Shown one piece after another: positions 16,835-25,333 of a stretch of 64,000 nt of DNA. Made by a program: the position numbers and the translations under genes. Below the pieces are notes generated by a model. The model worked only from the letters and a program-made list of their open reading frames with translations, was not told the DNA's origin and did not search any database. The stretch lies in the NCBI RefSeq assembly GCF_900100205.1, contig NZ_FNEQ01000010.1:1-64000 (forward strand), in the 5' to 3' direction. Source of the stretch: Duganella sp. OV510. Lineage in GTDB: Bacteria > Pseudomonadota > Gammaproteobacteria > Burkholderiales > Burkholderiaceae_D. The stretch's first letter is position 1. Each line of letters opens with the position of its first letter.

Positions 16835-17293
16835 TCAGGCAATCGCTTTGGCAGCGTCTTTGATCGCAGCGCGGATGCGCTGATAGGTACCACAGCGGCA
16901 GATATTGCCAGCCATGGCGTTGTCGATATCCGCATCCGATGGATGCTTATTCGTCCGCAGCAGCGCGGTGGCGCTCATGATCTGGCCACTCTGGCAGTAG
17001 CCGCATTGCGGCACGTCGATCTTGACCCACGCGTCCTGCACGGCCTTGCCAACCTTATCGTTCTCCATCGCCTCGATGGTGGTGATCTTCTGTCCCTCGG
17101 CCGCCGAAATCGGCGTCACGCACGAGCGGATCGGCTGCCCAGCCAGGTGCACGGTGCAGGCGCCGCACAGCGCCATGCCGCAACCGAACTTGGTGCCGGT
17201 CATATTCAGGTTATCGCGCAAGGCCCACAGGATGGGCGTCGACGGATCGGCGTCCACCTGTACATCTTTACCGTTGATGTTCAAGGTAATCAT
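16835..17293 (-). CDS. (2Fe-2S)-binding oxidoreductase small subunit (IorA-like)
   Basis: The 152-residue iron-sulfur subunit pairs with the molybdopterin subunit encoded 10 nt downstream. The plant-ferredoxin-type cluster is in GCGMALCGACTVHLAGQPIRSC. The second, alpha-helical cluster is in CGYCQSGQIM and NICRCGTYQRIRAAI. There is no signal peptide, so it is presumably carried across the membrane bound to its Tat-signal partner. It passes electrons from the molybdenum site to an unknown acceptor, often a cytochrome. The start is supported by GGGAGATAAG. Confidence 0.94.
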   Translation of the reverse strand: MITLNINGKDVQVDADPSTPILWALRDNLNMTGTKFGCGMALCGACTVHLAGQPIRSCVTPISAAEGQKITTIEAMENDKVGKAVQDAWVKIDVPQCGYCQSGQIMSATALLRTNKHPSDADIDNAMAGNICRCGTYQRIRAAIKDAAKAIA

Positions 17294-17334
17294 CTTATCT
17301 CCCTGTTCTGGCTACTGTTGGTTGGCTACGGAGC

Positions 17335-18063
17335 TTATTTTTTGAGCTTGCTGAATTTGTCTTCCAGCGCTTTGGTATCGATGGCGCCTGGAATGCGCGA
17401 ACCGTCGGCGAAGAAGATCGCCGGCGTGCCCTGAATGGCCAGCTTGCGGCCCAGCGCCAGCACTTCCTCATTAGGCGAGTCGCACGACGTGGCAGCGGTG
17501 GCCGGCACTTTACCGCTCAACATCCAGTCATCCCAGGCCTTCTGGCGGTCCGGCGCACACCATACATTCTTCGACTTGACGAACGAGTCTTCCGACAGGA
17601 TGTTGTACATGAAGGTGTAGATGGTGACGTTGTCGGTTTCCTTCAGCGTGGTCTGGCGCAGGCGCTTGCAGTAGCCGCAGTTGGGATCTTCAAACACCGC
17701 GATCACGCGCGAGCCATCACCCTTGACCGACTTGATCGCCTTGTCCAGCGGCAGGTCGGAGAACTTGATCTTGGTGACTTCCTCGATGCGTTCGCGGGTC
17801 AGGTCGGCGCCGGTGGTCAGGTTGAAGATGTGGCCGTTGATCAGATAGGTCGCGGTCTTGTCGGTGTACAGGATATCGCTGCCGATGCGCACTTCATACA
17901 GGCCGCTGTACGGCGTTTCGGTCACCGAATCCACCTTGACGTTGGCGCCCAGGCGCGGCTCGATCAGCTTCTTGATCGCATCGGTACTCGGCGGCGTTTG
18001 CGCTTCCACGCAGGATGCCATCAGCACGGACAGCGACAGTAAAGCGATCTTGGTCTTTCTCAT
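17335..18063 (-). CDS. dsbC: Thiol:disulfide interchange protein DsbC
   Basis: The 242-residue periplasmic disulfide isomerase has a signal peptide (ALLSLSVLMASCVEAQ), an N-terminal dimerisation domain, and a thioredoxin-fold catalytic domain. The active site is FEDPNCGYCKRLRQT near residue 128 (CGYC). It reshuffles wrong disulfides in exported proteins and is kept reduced by DsbD. A GGAGAAG site precedes the ATG. It lies 18 nt after the UbiH-like gene and 41 nt before the oxidoreductase genes. Confidence 0.93.
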   Translation of the reverse strand: MRKTKIALLSLSVLMASCVEAQTPPSTDAIKKLIEPRLGANVKVDSVTETPYSGLYEVRIGSDILYTDKTATYLINGHIFNLTTGADLTRERIEEVTKIKFSDLPLDKAIKSVKGDGSRVIAVFEDPNCGYCKRLRQTTLKETDNVTIYTFMYNILSEDSFVKSKNVWCAPDRQKAWDDWMLSGKVPATAATSCDSPNEEVLALGRKLAIQGTPAIFFADGSRIPGAIDTKALEDKFSKLKK

Positions 18064-18081
18064 AACTTCTCCGGTAAATGC

Positions 18082-19308
18082 TTACTTGCCCATTGCGTGA
18101 GAGATCAGGCGGCGCTTCAGCACAGGTAATTTATCCAACAAGTTTAATCCGAAATTGCGCACCATGCGCAAAGGCTCGATATCGGTCTCGAACAGGCGCG
18201 CCAGGCCATCGGTGGTGACCTGCATCAGCAGCACGTCTTCCTTGCGCGCGCGCGCATAGCGGGCCAGCACGCGTTCATCGCCGATGGCGCGCTGCGGCTC
18301 GCGTTCGGACAGGGTTTTAATCAGCTGCACCACATCGCCAAAGCCCAAGTTCATGCCATGGCCAGCCAGCGGGTGAACCACGTGGGCGGCGTCGCCGATC
18401 AGCGCCACGCGCGGCGCAACCATGGCATGCGGGCGGATCAGGCGCAGCGGGAAATCGCGCACCAGTTCCGGTTGCAGCGGCGTCAACGCGCCCAGCTTCT
18501 CGCGCGCGAAGACCGCCAGGCGGTCGGCGATCTGCTGTGCCGATTCGGCGCGCAGCGTGTCCGCCAGTTTCTCCGGCGCCGACCATACCAGCGATACCTG
18601 ATTACCCGGCAGCGGCAGCAAGGCGACGATGCCCTCGGCGCCAGTGAACCATTGGTGGGCGGCGCCATGGTGCGGCAGCTCGCATGCAAAATTGGAGACC
18701 ACCGCGCACTGGTTATAGCTACGGTAATCGAGGCCGATGTCGCACTGGCCGCGCACCCAGGATTGGGCGCCGTCGGCGCCAACCACCAGTGCGGCCTTGA
18801 TGCTGCCGCCGTCATCCAGCTGCACGGTGGCGCTGTCGGCGTCGCGCAGCAGGCCGATGGCGCGGCCACTGGCCACCTTCACGTTTTGCGCAAAGCGCAG
18901 CGCGGCGTCCAGTGCCTGATTCAGATTGCGGTCTTCAAGTATCCAGGTCAGCGTGTTGGCGTGCGCGCCGTAGGCGTCGAAGGCCAGACCGCCGGCATGC
19001 GGGCCGTCGCCATGGACGATCATCGCGTCGACCGGCGCCACGCGCGCATGATCCAGCGCATCCCACACTTTAAGAGAGGACAGCAAATGACAGGCGGTGT
19101 GATTCAGTGCATAGACGCGCGCGTCCCAGCCGTGATCGGCCGATGCCGATGCCGGCGTCGGCGGTGAAGCCGTTGGGCCAAGCAAGGTCACACTCAGGCC
19201 GGCCTGGGCCAGGCCCAGCGCGGCGGTCTTGGCAATCGCGCCATTGCCAACGATACAAATATCACTTTCGATCACGCGCAGCGCTGCGGGAGAGGTGGGC
19301 TTATTCAT
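18082..19308 (-). CDS. UbiH/Coq6 family FAD-dependent hydroxylase
   Basis: The 408-residue flavin monooxygenase probably takes part in ubiquinone ring hydroxylation. The N-terminal FAD fold is DICIVGNGAIAKTAALGLAQ, slightly off the standard GxGxxG (GNGAIA). The middle motif is VVGADGAQSWVR and the C-terminal one GDAAHVVHPLAGHGMNLGFGDV, where the usual Gln in GQG is His. The start is set at 19308 because the longer frame would run over the tRNA promoter. Which ring position it hydroxylates cannot be read from the sequence. Confidence 0.88.
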   Translation of the reverse strand: MNKPTSPAALRVIESDICIVGNGAIAKTAALGLAQAGLSVTLLGPTASPPTPASASADHGWDARVYALNHTACHLLSSLKVWDALDHARVAPVDAMIVHGDGPHAGGLAFDAYGAHANTLTWILEDRNLNQALDAALRFAQNVKVASGRAIGLLRDADSATVQLDDGGSIKAALVVGADGAQSWVRGQCDIGLDYRSYNQCAVVSNFACELPHHGAAHQWFTGAEGIVALLPLPGNQVSLVWSAPEKLADTLRAESAQQIADRLAVFAREKLGALTPLQPELVRDFPLRLIRPHAMVAPRVALIGDAAHVVHPLAGHGMNLGFGDVVQLIKTLSEREPQRAIGDERVLARYARARKEDVLLMQVTTDGLARLFETDIEPLRMVRNFGLNLLDKLPVLKRRLISHAMGK

Positions 19309-19347
19309 CCGGCCATTATAGCGTTTGTAGAAAATAGAAATTGCTAC

Positions 19348-19375
19348 TTGCGCTTTCAACCCCACGTGCTATAAT
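19348..19375 (+). promoter_or_regulatory. Promoter of tRNA-Phe
   Basis: A perfect TATAAT at 19370-19375 lies 10 nt before the first tRNA base. A weaker TTGCGC at 19348-19353 is 16 bp upstream of it. Confidence 0.7.
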
Positions 19376-19385
19376 TCTGCTCCTT

Positions 19386-19461
19386 GGCCTGGTAGCTCAG
19401 TTGGTAGAGCAGAGGATTGAAAATCCTTGTGTCGGTGGTTCGATTCCGCCCCGGGCCACCA
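19386..19461 (+). tRNA. tRNA-Phe (anticodon GAA)
   Basis: A 76-nt cloverleaf. The acceptor arms GGCCTGG and CCGGGCC pair with one G-U, the D-arm is AGCTCAGTTGGTAGAGC, and the anticodon loop TTGAAAA places GAA at 19419-19421. The T-arm contains GGTTCGATTCC, and the CCA end is encoded. It has its own promoter and terminator. Confidence 0.97.
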
Positions 19462-19474
19462 AGAACAAAGAAAA

Positions 19475-19497
19475 AGCCACCTCTGGGTGGCTTTTTT
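19475..19497 (+). terminator. Intrinsic terminator after tRNA-Phe
   Basis: AGCCACC (19475-19481) pairs with GGTGGCT (19486-19492) around a TCTG loop. The stem runs into a T-run. An A-run on the other side would let it work in reverse too. Confidence 0.88.
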
Positions 19498-19548
19498 GCG
19501 TTCCGCCACATGCTATCCTTTCATGGTTGTCGATAACGAAAGGAACAC

Positions 19549-21330
19549 ATGACCCGCTCTCTCCCGCTGCTGCTGGCCACCGTGCTGTGCGCCGCCCTGC
19601 CCGCCTTCGCGCAAACGAAAGTGCCGGCCACGCCGGAAAAAATGAACCAGTTGTACGCTGACTATTGGGAAGACCACCTGCGGGAGAACCCGATCGCCGC
19701 CACCTTCAATGGCGACCAGCGCTACAACAACCGCTTCGGCGCCGTGACCTCGGCCGAGAATCGCGCGCAAAGCCGCGCGCTGGCGGAAAAATACCTGGCG
19801 CGCAGCGCCGAATTCGACCCGGCGCCACTGCCGCCGGAAGACCGCATCAGCTATGACCTGCTGCGCTATCGCCTGCAACAGGTGCTGGACGGCCTGCGCT
19901 TCCCGTCCGACCTGGTGCCGGTGGACCAGTTCTCCGGCCTGCACCTGACGCTGGCCCAACTCGGCTCCGGCACCTCGGCCCAGCCCTTCCAGACCGTGCA
20001 GGACTATGACAACTGGCTGCAACGCGCCGCCGCCTACGCGCCAGCGGTGGACGCCATGATGGCCGACATGCGCACCGGTATCGCGCAAGGCATCGTCATG
20101 CCGAAGGCGCTGATCAGCCGCGTGCTGCCGCAACTGGACAACGTCGGCACCGACGACCTGGCGAAAAGCACTTATATGAAGCCGGTGCAGAACTTCCCGG
20201 CCTCCTTCAGCGCCGCCGACAAGACGCGCCTGAGCGACGCCTACGGCAAGCTGGTGCGCGAACAACTGGCGCCGGCCAACCGCAAGCTGCTGGCCTTCAT
20301 GCGCGACACCTATCTGCCAGCCGGCCGCGACACCGCCGGTATCGGCGCCCTGCCGGGCGGCCAGGACTGGTACGCCTTCCTCGCGCGCCGCTCGACCACC
20401 ACCGAACTGACGCCGGCCGAAATCCACGACATCGGCCTGCGCGAAGTAGCGCGCATCCGCGCCCAGTTTGAAGAAGCCAAGGTGCGTGTCGGCTTCAAGG
20501 GCACGCTGAAGGAATTCTTCACCTACCTGAACACCGCGCCTGAATTGCGCTTCAAAACGCGCGAAGAAATCCAGGCGTCCTACGAGGCGCTGCGTCCGCG
20601 CGTCGAAGCCAAGGTGGACCAGTTGTTCGCGCGCGTGCCGAAGGCGCCGTTCGAGATCCGTCCGGTCGAAGCCTTCCGCGAAGTCAGCGCGGCGCCGGCC
20701 TCGTACCAGCGTGGTTCGGTGGACGGCAAGCGTCCCGGCATCTTCTACTACAACGCCTACAAACCGGAGACGCGCACTCGCTTCACCACCAACGCCTTCT
20801 TCCTGCATGAAGCGATCCCGGGCCACCACTTCGAGCGCAGCCTGGCACAGGAAACCACCGGCCTGCCGGCATTCCGCCGCTTCGGCAGCAGCACCGCGTT
20901 CTCCGAAGGCTGGGGCCTGTACAGCGAAATGCTGGGCCAGGAAATCGGCATGTACGACGATCCGTGGCAATGGGTGGGCCGCCTGACGGCGGAAGTCTGG
21001 CGCGGCGTGCGCCTGGTGGTCGACACCGGCATCCACGCGAAAGGCTGGACGCGCGAGCAAGCCATCGCCTACTTCAAGGACAACGTACCGCAGGATGAGG
21101 TCACGGCGGTACAGGAGGTCGAACGCTACATCGCCGTGCCAGGCCAGGCGCTGAGCTACAAGATCGGCGAACTGAAACTGCGCGAACTGCGCAGCCGCGC
21201 CGAAAAAGCGCTCGGCCCGAAATTCGACCTGCGCGCCTTCCACAACGAAGTGCTGTCACACGGCTCGGTGCCGCTCGACGTGCTCGATGGCGCAGTCGAC
21301 CGCTGGATCGCCACGCAAAAGAAAGGCTAA
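19549..21330 (+). CDS. DUF885 family exported protein (putative metallocarboxypeptidase-like)
   Basis: The 593-residue product has a clear signal peptide (LPLLLATVLCAALPAFAQ). The rest is the all-helical DUF885 domain with the hallmark HEAIPGHH near residue 420 and SEGWGLYSEMLGQEIG about 30 residues later. Together these give an HExxxHH zinc-binding pattern plus a downstream Glu. The family is thought to be peptidases, but substrates are poorly known. It stands alone between the tRNA-Phe terminator and a strong bidirectional terminator. Confidence 0.9.
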   Translation: MTRSLPLLLATVLCAALPAFAQTKVPATPEKMNQLYADYWEDHLRENPIAATFNGDQRYNNRFGAVTSAENRAQSRALAEKYLARSAEFDPAPLPPEDRISYDLLRYRLQQVLDGLRFPSDLVPVDQFSGLHLTLAQLGSGTSAQPFQTVQDYDNWLQRAAAYAPAVDAMMADMRTGIAQGIVMPKALISRVLPQLDNVGTDDLAKSTYMKPVQNFPASFSAADKTRLSDAYGKLVREQLAPANRKLLAFMRDTYLPAGRDTAGIGALPGGQDWYAFLARRSTTTELTPAEIHDIGLREVARIRAQFEEAKVRVGFKGTLKEFFTYLNTAPELRFKTREEIQASYEALRPRVEAKVDQLFARVPKAPFEIRPVEAFREVSAAPASYQRGSVDGKRPGIFYYNAYKPETRTRFTTNAFFLHEAIPGHHFERSLAQETTGLPAFRRFGSSTAFSEGWGLYSEMLGQEIGMYDDPWQWVGRLTAEVWRGVRLVVDTGIHAKGWTREQAIAYFKDNVPQDEVTAVQEVERYIAVPGQALSYKIGELKLRELRSRAEKALGPKFDLRAFHNEVLSHGSVPLDVLDGAVDRWIATQKKG

Positions 21331-21348
21331 ACTCGCAGCAAGCTAAAA

Positions 21349-21374
21349 CAAACGCCACCTTCGGGTGGCGTTTG
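21349..21374. terminator. Bidirectional terminator between convergent genes
   Basis: CAAACGCCACC and GGTGGCGTTTG form an 11-bp perfect stem capped by a TTCG tetraloop, followed by short T-rich sequence. It lies between the convergent DUF885 and DUF262 genes. Confidence 0.8.
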
Positions 21375-21390
21375 TCTTTGCAGGCTGACG

Positions 21391-23490
21391 TCAGGCAGTT
21401 TTCTTTGGATCTGCTTCTGCGTACAGAAAGAGCAGCTTCTCCCGGTCTTCGTCGATCAGCCTGAAGTTCCAGCGCTTTTCCATGAAATTCAGCAGGCGCA
21501 ATCCACGCTGACGGATTTCCTCCGGGCCCCAAACGGCATTTTGGGCAACTTCGATTTCAGAGTGAGATCCATCCGCATAACCATTACGGGTTTTCTTGCC
21601 ATTGCCGTCGATCTTTGGTGACTTCTTGTCGACAAACGCATCGTTCTGAAGCGAGGAATTAATCGACATAGAAAGCAACAACAGATTACCCAGCGATCCT
21701 ACATAGCGTTTGCGCCCCACTGCGCTGATTTCACTGAATGGCGCCTCCCACACATCTTCGGCGGTCTGCGGATAAATATGTTCGATCGAAACACGGTCAC
21801 GCTCCGACTTCAGAAAATCAGCCCATTCAACCTTGCGCTGACGCGCTTTCGAATACAGCTCTTCTTCATACTCGAACAATACATAGCGCAGGCCTGACCA
21901 ACCATAGTAACCACTGCCCGAAGCAAATTTCTTGAACAGGACGTTATAAAACTCATCAATCCGAAGTGCGCCATCCTTATGGAAAGTATAGGCAAGTCGC
22001 TGCTCCAGCTTGAGTTTGATGTCCTTCAACGTGAAGTCACCACGATCAAGCGCGCGCGCAGCATTGTAAAATTCACTGCTCCCGTAATTGGCGCGCGCCG
22101 TTCCCAACCGGAATACCAGGAACAGGAAGCGTTCGATCAGGTTAAACATCGCAACGCGCTCGTCAACCGACGGTTCACGCTTCAGTATCACCATCACCAA
22201 CGGACGGAAATAGCCAATGCCCACACGGTTGAGACGATCCAGCGCCTGCTTTTCCGCCGCCGAGCGTCCGCTAACAAGATTCGGATAAAAGGAATCGAAC
22301 CAATGGACGGCAGACTCTCCGAGGCTAAAGATGTATTCCCGGATCGCGTCGGGAGTGACCTTACTGGTAGCCTTGAAGCTGCCATCCTCGGTTAGCGCAA
22401 CGAGCAACTCATCTTGCTCCTCAGGCTCAATATCGGACGACTGTTCCTCAATGCCGTCCAGTTCTACATCCTTCTCGATCAATTCATGCACATTCTTCGA
22501 GGTGAAATAGGAATCAAGCAGGAACAGCGCATAATCACGCCCAGTGTTACGAGAATACTTGAAATAAGTGATCCAATGGGCGCGCAGGAAATCATCGTCG
22601 TTGAGCGGTTTGGATTTGTTCCTGCCTAGCTGATGGTAAACCTCTTTCCACGCATCGTTGATTTTATCTCGCAGTGCCCGACGGCCGCCTACATCCAACT
22701 GCTCATCACTGTAGAGCGTGGTAAGGTAAATCAGGCGATTCTTCAGCAACTCCAAATCAGACAACTTCTTGCCACGATTGTTCATCGTCTCAAATGCTAC
22801 AAAGACGTCGAACTCATCTTCAATAGCATATTCATTAAACAGTAGCCGCTTCGTCAGTTTTTTGAAAAGCTCAGTAAGCCCCACTGTTTTCCGCTGCCGA
22901 TAAAACTCTTCGATCTGCCCCAAAAAATAGGTCTGTGCATTACCCAGATTTAAGGTGTAAAAAGTTTCTTCGATGCCGCCACCGCCGCGCTCGCCAAGAA
23001 TCTGATGTTGCAAAAACTTCTGGCTCGGGTTGTCATCGGTATAGCCGAACTTGTAGGTCCGGAATCCGCCTAATGGATTGGTTTTAAACAAATATCGATC
23101 TTGCAGATCCGCAAGCGACAAGCTGTCAGTAATGTAGATTTTGTCCGCCGGCCTGCCTACGTTTTCCGGCAACTTTTGGAAGAAGTCGGCAAACGCCTGC
23201 ACAAATACCACGAAGGTAGTCAGCCGCTGCTGGCCATCGACGACATTGTACAAGCGGTATGAGTGATCTTCGACTAGCCAGAACTCTCTGGAATCCTGCG
23301 CGATGCGTTCGCTTCTGACTTCAGTGAGGGTAAGTACACCAGTGTAATGCGATCGTTCTGGTTGAAGGTTGACCAGGTCCTCCCAAAAAGCCTTGAGCTG
23401 TTCTTTTTGCCATGCATAGCCGCGCTGGTAGTCGGGAATACGAAAGATTTTTTCCTTGAACAAACGCTCAAGCGATATCGGTTTTTCCAT
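21391..23490 (-). CDS. GmrSD-like DUF262/DUF1524 protein (putative type IV restriction or defence nuclease)
   Basis: The 699-residue product has an N-terminal DUF262 domain: FRIPDYQRGYAW near residue 16 and NVVDGQQRLTTF at 82-93, the ParB/Srx-like NTP-binding motif. A helical middle follows, then a C-terminal DUF1524 domain with SIEHIYPQT (His571), LGNLLLLS and a SSLQNDAF segment, the His-Me-finger nuclease pattern of GmrD. GmrSD cuts glucosylated hydroxymethylcytosine phage DNA; whether this one does is unknown. The gene looks clearly AT-richer than its neighbours, a sign of transfer. Even so, it starts 8 nt after the M48 gene with a good AGGAA site, so it appears to be co-transcribed. Confidence 0.85.
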   Translation of the reverse strand: MEKPISLERLFKEKIFRIPDYQRGYAWQKEQLKAFWEDLVNLQPERSHYTGVLTLTEVRSERIAQDSREFWLVEDHSYRLYNVVDGQQRLTTFVVFVQAFADFFQKLPENVGRPADKIYITDSLSLADLQDRYLFKTNPLGGFRTYKFGYTDDNPSQKFLQHQILGERGGGGIEETFYTLNLGNAQTYFLGQIEEFYRQRKTVGLTELFKKLTKRLLFNEYAIEDEFDVFVAFETMNNRGKKLSDLELLKNRLIYLTTLYSDEQLDVGGRRALRDKINDAWKEVYHQLGRNKSKPLNDDDFLRAHWITYFKYSRNTGRDYALFLLDSYFTSKNVHELIEKDVELDGIEEQSSDIEPEEQDELLVALTEDGSFKATSKVTPDAIREYIFSLGESAVHWFDSFYPNLVSGRSAAEKQALDRLNRVGIGYFRPLVMVILKREPSVDERVAMFNLIERFLFLVFRLGTARANYGSSEFYNAARALDRGDFTLKDIKLKLEQRLAYTFHKDGALRIDEFYNVLFKKFASGSGYYGWSGLRYVLFEYEEELYSKARQRKVEWADFLKSERDRVSIEHIYPQTAEDVWEAPFSEISAVGRKRYVGSLGNLLLLSMSINSSLQNDAFVDKKSPKIDGNGKKTRNGYADGSHSEIEVAQNAVWGPEEIRQRGLRLLNFMEKRWNFRLIDEDREKLLFLYAEADPKKTA

Positions 23491-23498
23491 TGTTCCTA

Positions 23499-24983
23499 TT
23501 ACTGGTTAAGTTTCAGCTTGTCTTTCAATTTTTGTTCCCACTTGTTCAGCTGCTGTTGCTGGCGGTTGGCCGCCTGGTTGGCGGCTTGCTGGCGTTGCGC
23601 GTCAGTCTGGGTGTTGTAGACGCAGGCGTCGCGAAAGCGCGCCTCGGTGGTGCATTTCAGCGACAGCGCCAACTGGGAGAATTTGTCGCCGTTGCGGAAG
23701 TAGAAGCCGACCATGTCCGGCCAAGTGCGCGGCGCTTCGCCAAAGTAGGCGTATTGCTCTTGCAGGAATTCCTTGGCAAACGGCTGCTGCTCCGGCGTGA
23801 CCAGCATCGCCGCCTGATACTGCACCGACCACGAGCGCTCCGGCCAGCTGCGGTTACGCAGCAGCACGGCGCGCTGCTCCTCAATGCTGGCGCCCGTCCG
23901 CTTCATCGCGCCCTGTAGCACCAGCAGCATGGTGCCGTCGCCCGCCGTGGCGCCGGATGCGGCGACCTGCGCCAGCTTCAAGGCATCGGCGTTGCGACCG
24001 GCCGCCTGCAGCTTGGCGATCTCCGGCAGCAGCGCGAAGTGCGCCAGCACTTCCGCCGTCTCCTTGTCCTTCACCACCGCCTGCCATGGCGCCTTGCGCG
24101 GTGCCGGACGTGGACGCGGCATCAGCGGCAGCATCTTGGCAGTCAACACTTCCTCGCGCTCGCGCGCGGTCGCATGGGTTTTGCGCGTTGTCCCCGGTGC
24201 GGCAGCTGGTGTGGCACCGCCTTCTGGTGCGCCGAAAGGCTGGCTGGCCTGTTCGCGCTGCTCCAGCGCAGCCAGCCGTTCCAGGAAAGCCTTGTAGCCG
24301 GACGGGTAGGAGTAGCGCTCGCGCAAGCTGAGCGTGGCGGCAAACATGTCGGCCTGCTCTTCCACATCACGCTGCCACACCGGGATCAGCGAATCGTGCA
24401 CCACGCCATCCACCAACGCCAGGCTGTCAAACGCGCTCCAGCTGGGATTGGTGCCCGGCAGTTTTTTCTGGAAGATGCCCAGCAGCGCCACCTTGGCGCC
24501 GGTGACGGCGTTCGACGCCACCTGATGCGCCTCGTAGGCCGCCTGGTGGTTCAGGTAGATGTGGGCAAACTCATGCGCCAGCACGCCATAGATCTCATCT
24601 TCCGACTCGGCAGAGCGGATCAATCCCATGTGCAGATAAATATTGCCTGACGCCGAAGCGTGTGCGTTCAGCGTCGTGTCGGACGAGATGTGCACCGCCC
24701 CCGGCCAGTCCGGCACGCCGGCGGCAATCTTGATATGGGTATACAGCCCGTTCAGATATTTGCTCAGCGCCGGCGCCGATACCAGGCCGTTGCCGGCGGT
24801 GCGGTGATCGTTGAGGTCGACCGTCAGGTCGCTCCACTGGTGGGCCGGCGCTGGCGGCAGTTCGCCGATCAATTTCACGGCCGGCATTGCCTGCTCGCTC
24901 GCGGGCTCTTCAGCTTGCGCGATGCTGCGGCAGGCCAGCAATGCGGCCAGCAGCAAGGCCTTCGGCCGTGGCGCGCGGCGCAT
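23499..24983 (-). CDS. M48 family periplasmic metalloprotease
   Basis: The 494-residue exported protein is of the BepA/LoiP-like group. After the signal peptide (LLLAALLACRSIAQA) the zinc site is VLAHEFAHIYLNH with HEFAH at 137-141. The third ligand is in RDVEEQADMFAATL, the ExxxD element of M48. A low-complexity Ala/Pro linker and a helical, TPR-like C-terminal half follow, ending in a basic coiled segment. The ATG at 24983 forms TGATG with the upstream stop; a GTG nine bases earlier is the alternative. Relatives assist or degrade outer-membrane proteins. Confidence 0.88.
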   Translation of the reverse strand: MRRAPRPKALLLAALLACRSIAQAEEPASEQAMPAVKLIGELPPAPAHQWSDLTVDLNDHRTAGNGLVSAPALSKYLNGLYTHIKIAAGVPDWPGAVHISSDTTLNAHASASGNIYLHMGLIRSAESEDEIYGVLAHEFAHIYLNHQAAYEAHQVASNAVTGAKVALLGIFQKKLPGTNPSWSAFDSLALVDGVVHDSLIPVWQRDVEEQADMFAATLSLRERYSYPSGYKAFLERLAALEQREQASQPFGAPEGGATPAAAPGTTRKTHATAREREEVLTAKMLPLMPRPRPAPRKAPWQAVVKDKETAEVLAHFALLPEIAKLQAAGRNADALKLAQVAASGATAGDGTMLLVLQGAMKRTGASIEEQRAVLLRNRSWPERSWSVQYQAAMLVTPEQQPFAKEFLQEQYAYFGEAPRTWPDMVGFYFRNGDKFSQLALSLKCTTEARFRDACVYNTQTDAQRQQAANQAANRQQQQLNKWEQKLKDKLKLNQ

Positions 24984-25333
24984 CAGCGGCACCGCGACGG
25001 TGCTGCACCCGGCAAGACCGCGCCAATGTCAGGCTGGGTACTGTTCTTCGGCGGGCAATCGGATTTGGCGTCACGCACCACGTTCACCTGCATCGAGTCG
25101 ATCCATGCGTCCTTGCCGCCCAGCGTCACCTTGAGGAAGGAGTTCTTTTCCTCCTTGATGGTCCATGGCAGGCCGCTGGCGTCCACCTTGCGGCCAGGCT
25201 TGGCATCGTCGGCCACGTCGAACAGCTCCACCTGCTTGCCCTTGATGCCGGTAATCAGGTCGGCAGCCTGCACGCCTGGCAGCGCCAGCGAGAACAGCAT
25301 GGCAATGGCGGCAAAACGCTTAATGGGAAACAT
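24983..25333 (-). CDS. Exported SH3-like protein of unknown function
   Basis: The 116-residue product has a signal peptide (AIAMLFSLALPGVQAAD) and a small beta-rich domain resembling a bacterial SH3 fold: VELFDVADDAK, then GLPWTIKEEKNSFLKVTLGGKDAWID (shown here as ITS TIKEEKNSFLKV and DAWID parts). It ends in a Cys-containing tail. A strong AAGGAGAG site supports the ATG. It overlaps the CHASE2 gene upstream by 14 bp and shares TGATG with the M48 gene downstream, so the three look like one functional unit. A role as a sensor partner or protease adaptor is a guess. Confidence 0.75.
   Translation of the reverse strand: MFPIKRFAAIAMLFSLALPGVQAADLITGIKGKQVELFDVADDAKPGRKVDASGLPWTIKEEKNSFLKVTLGGKDAWIDSMQVNVVRDAKSDCPPKNSTQPDIGAVLPGAAPSRCR

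Noticed and set aside
14746..16863. A 705-codon plus-strand frame opposite the molybdopterin subunit
   Set aside because: The minus-strand product has a Tat signal and family motifs. The plus-strand product is His/Arg-rich noise typical of antisense frames in high-GC DNA.
19309..19365. 19-codon N-terminal extension of the UbiH-like gene
   Set aside because: It would approach the tRNA-Phe promoter region on the opposite strand and adds a sequence unlike the family. The ATG at 19308 gives the usual FAD-fold spacing.
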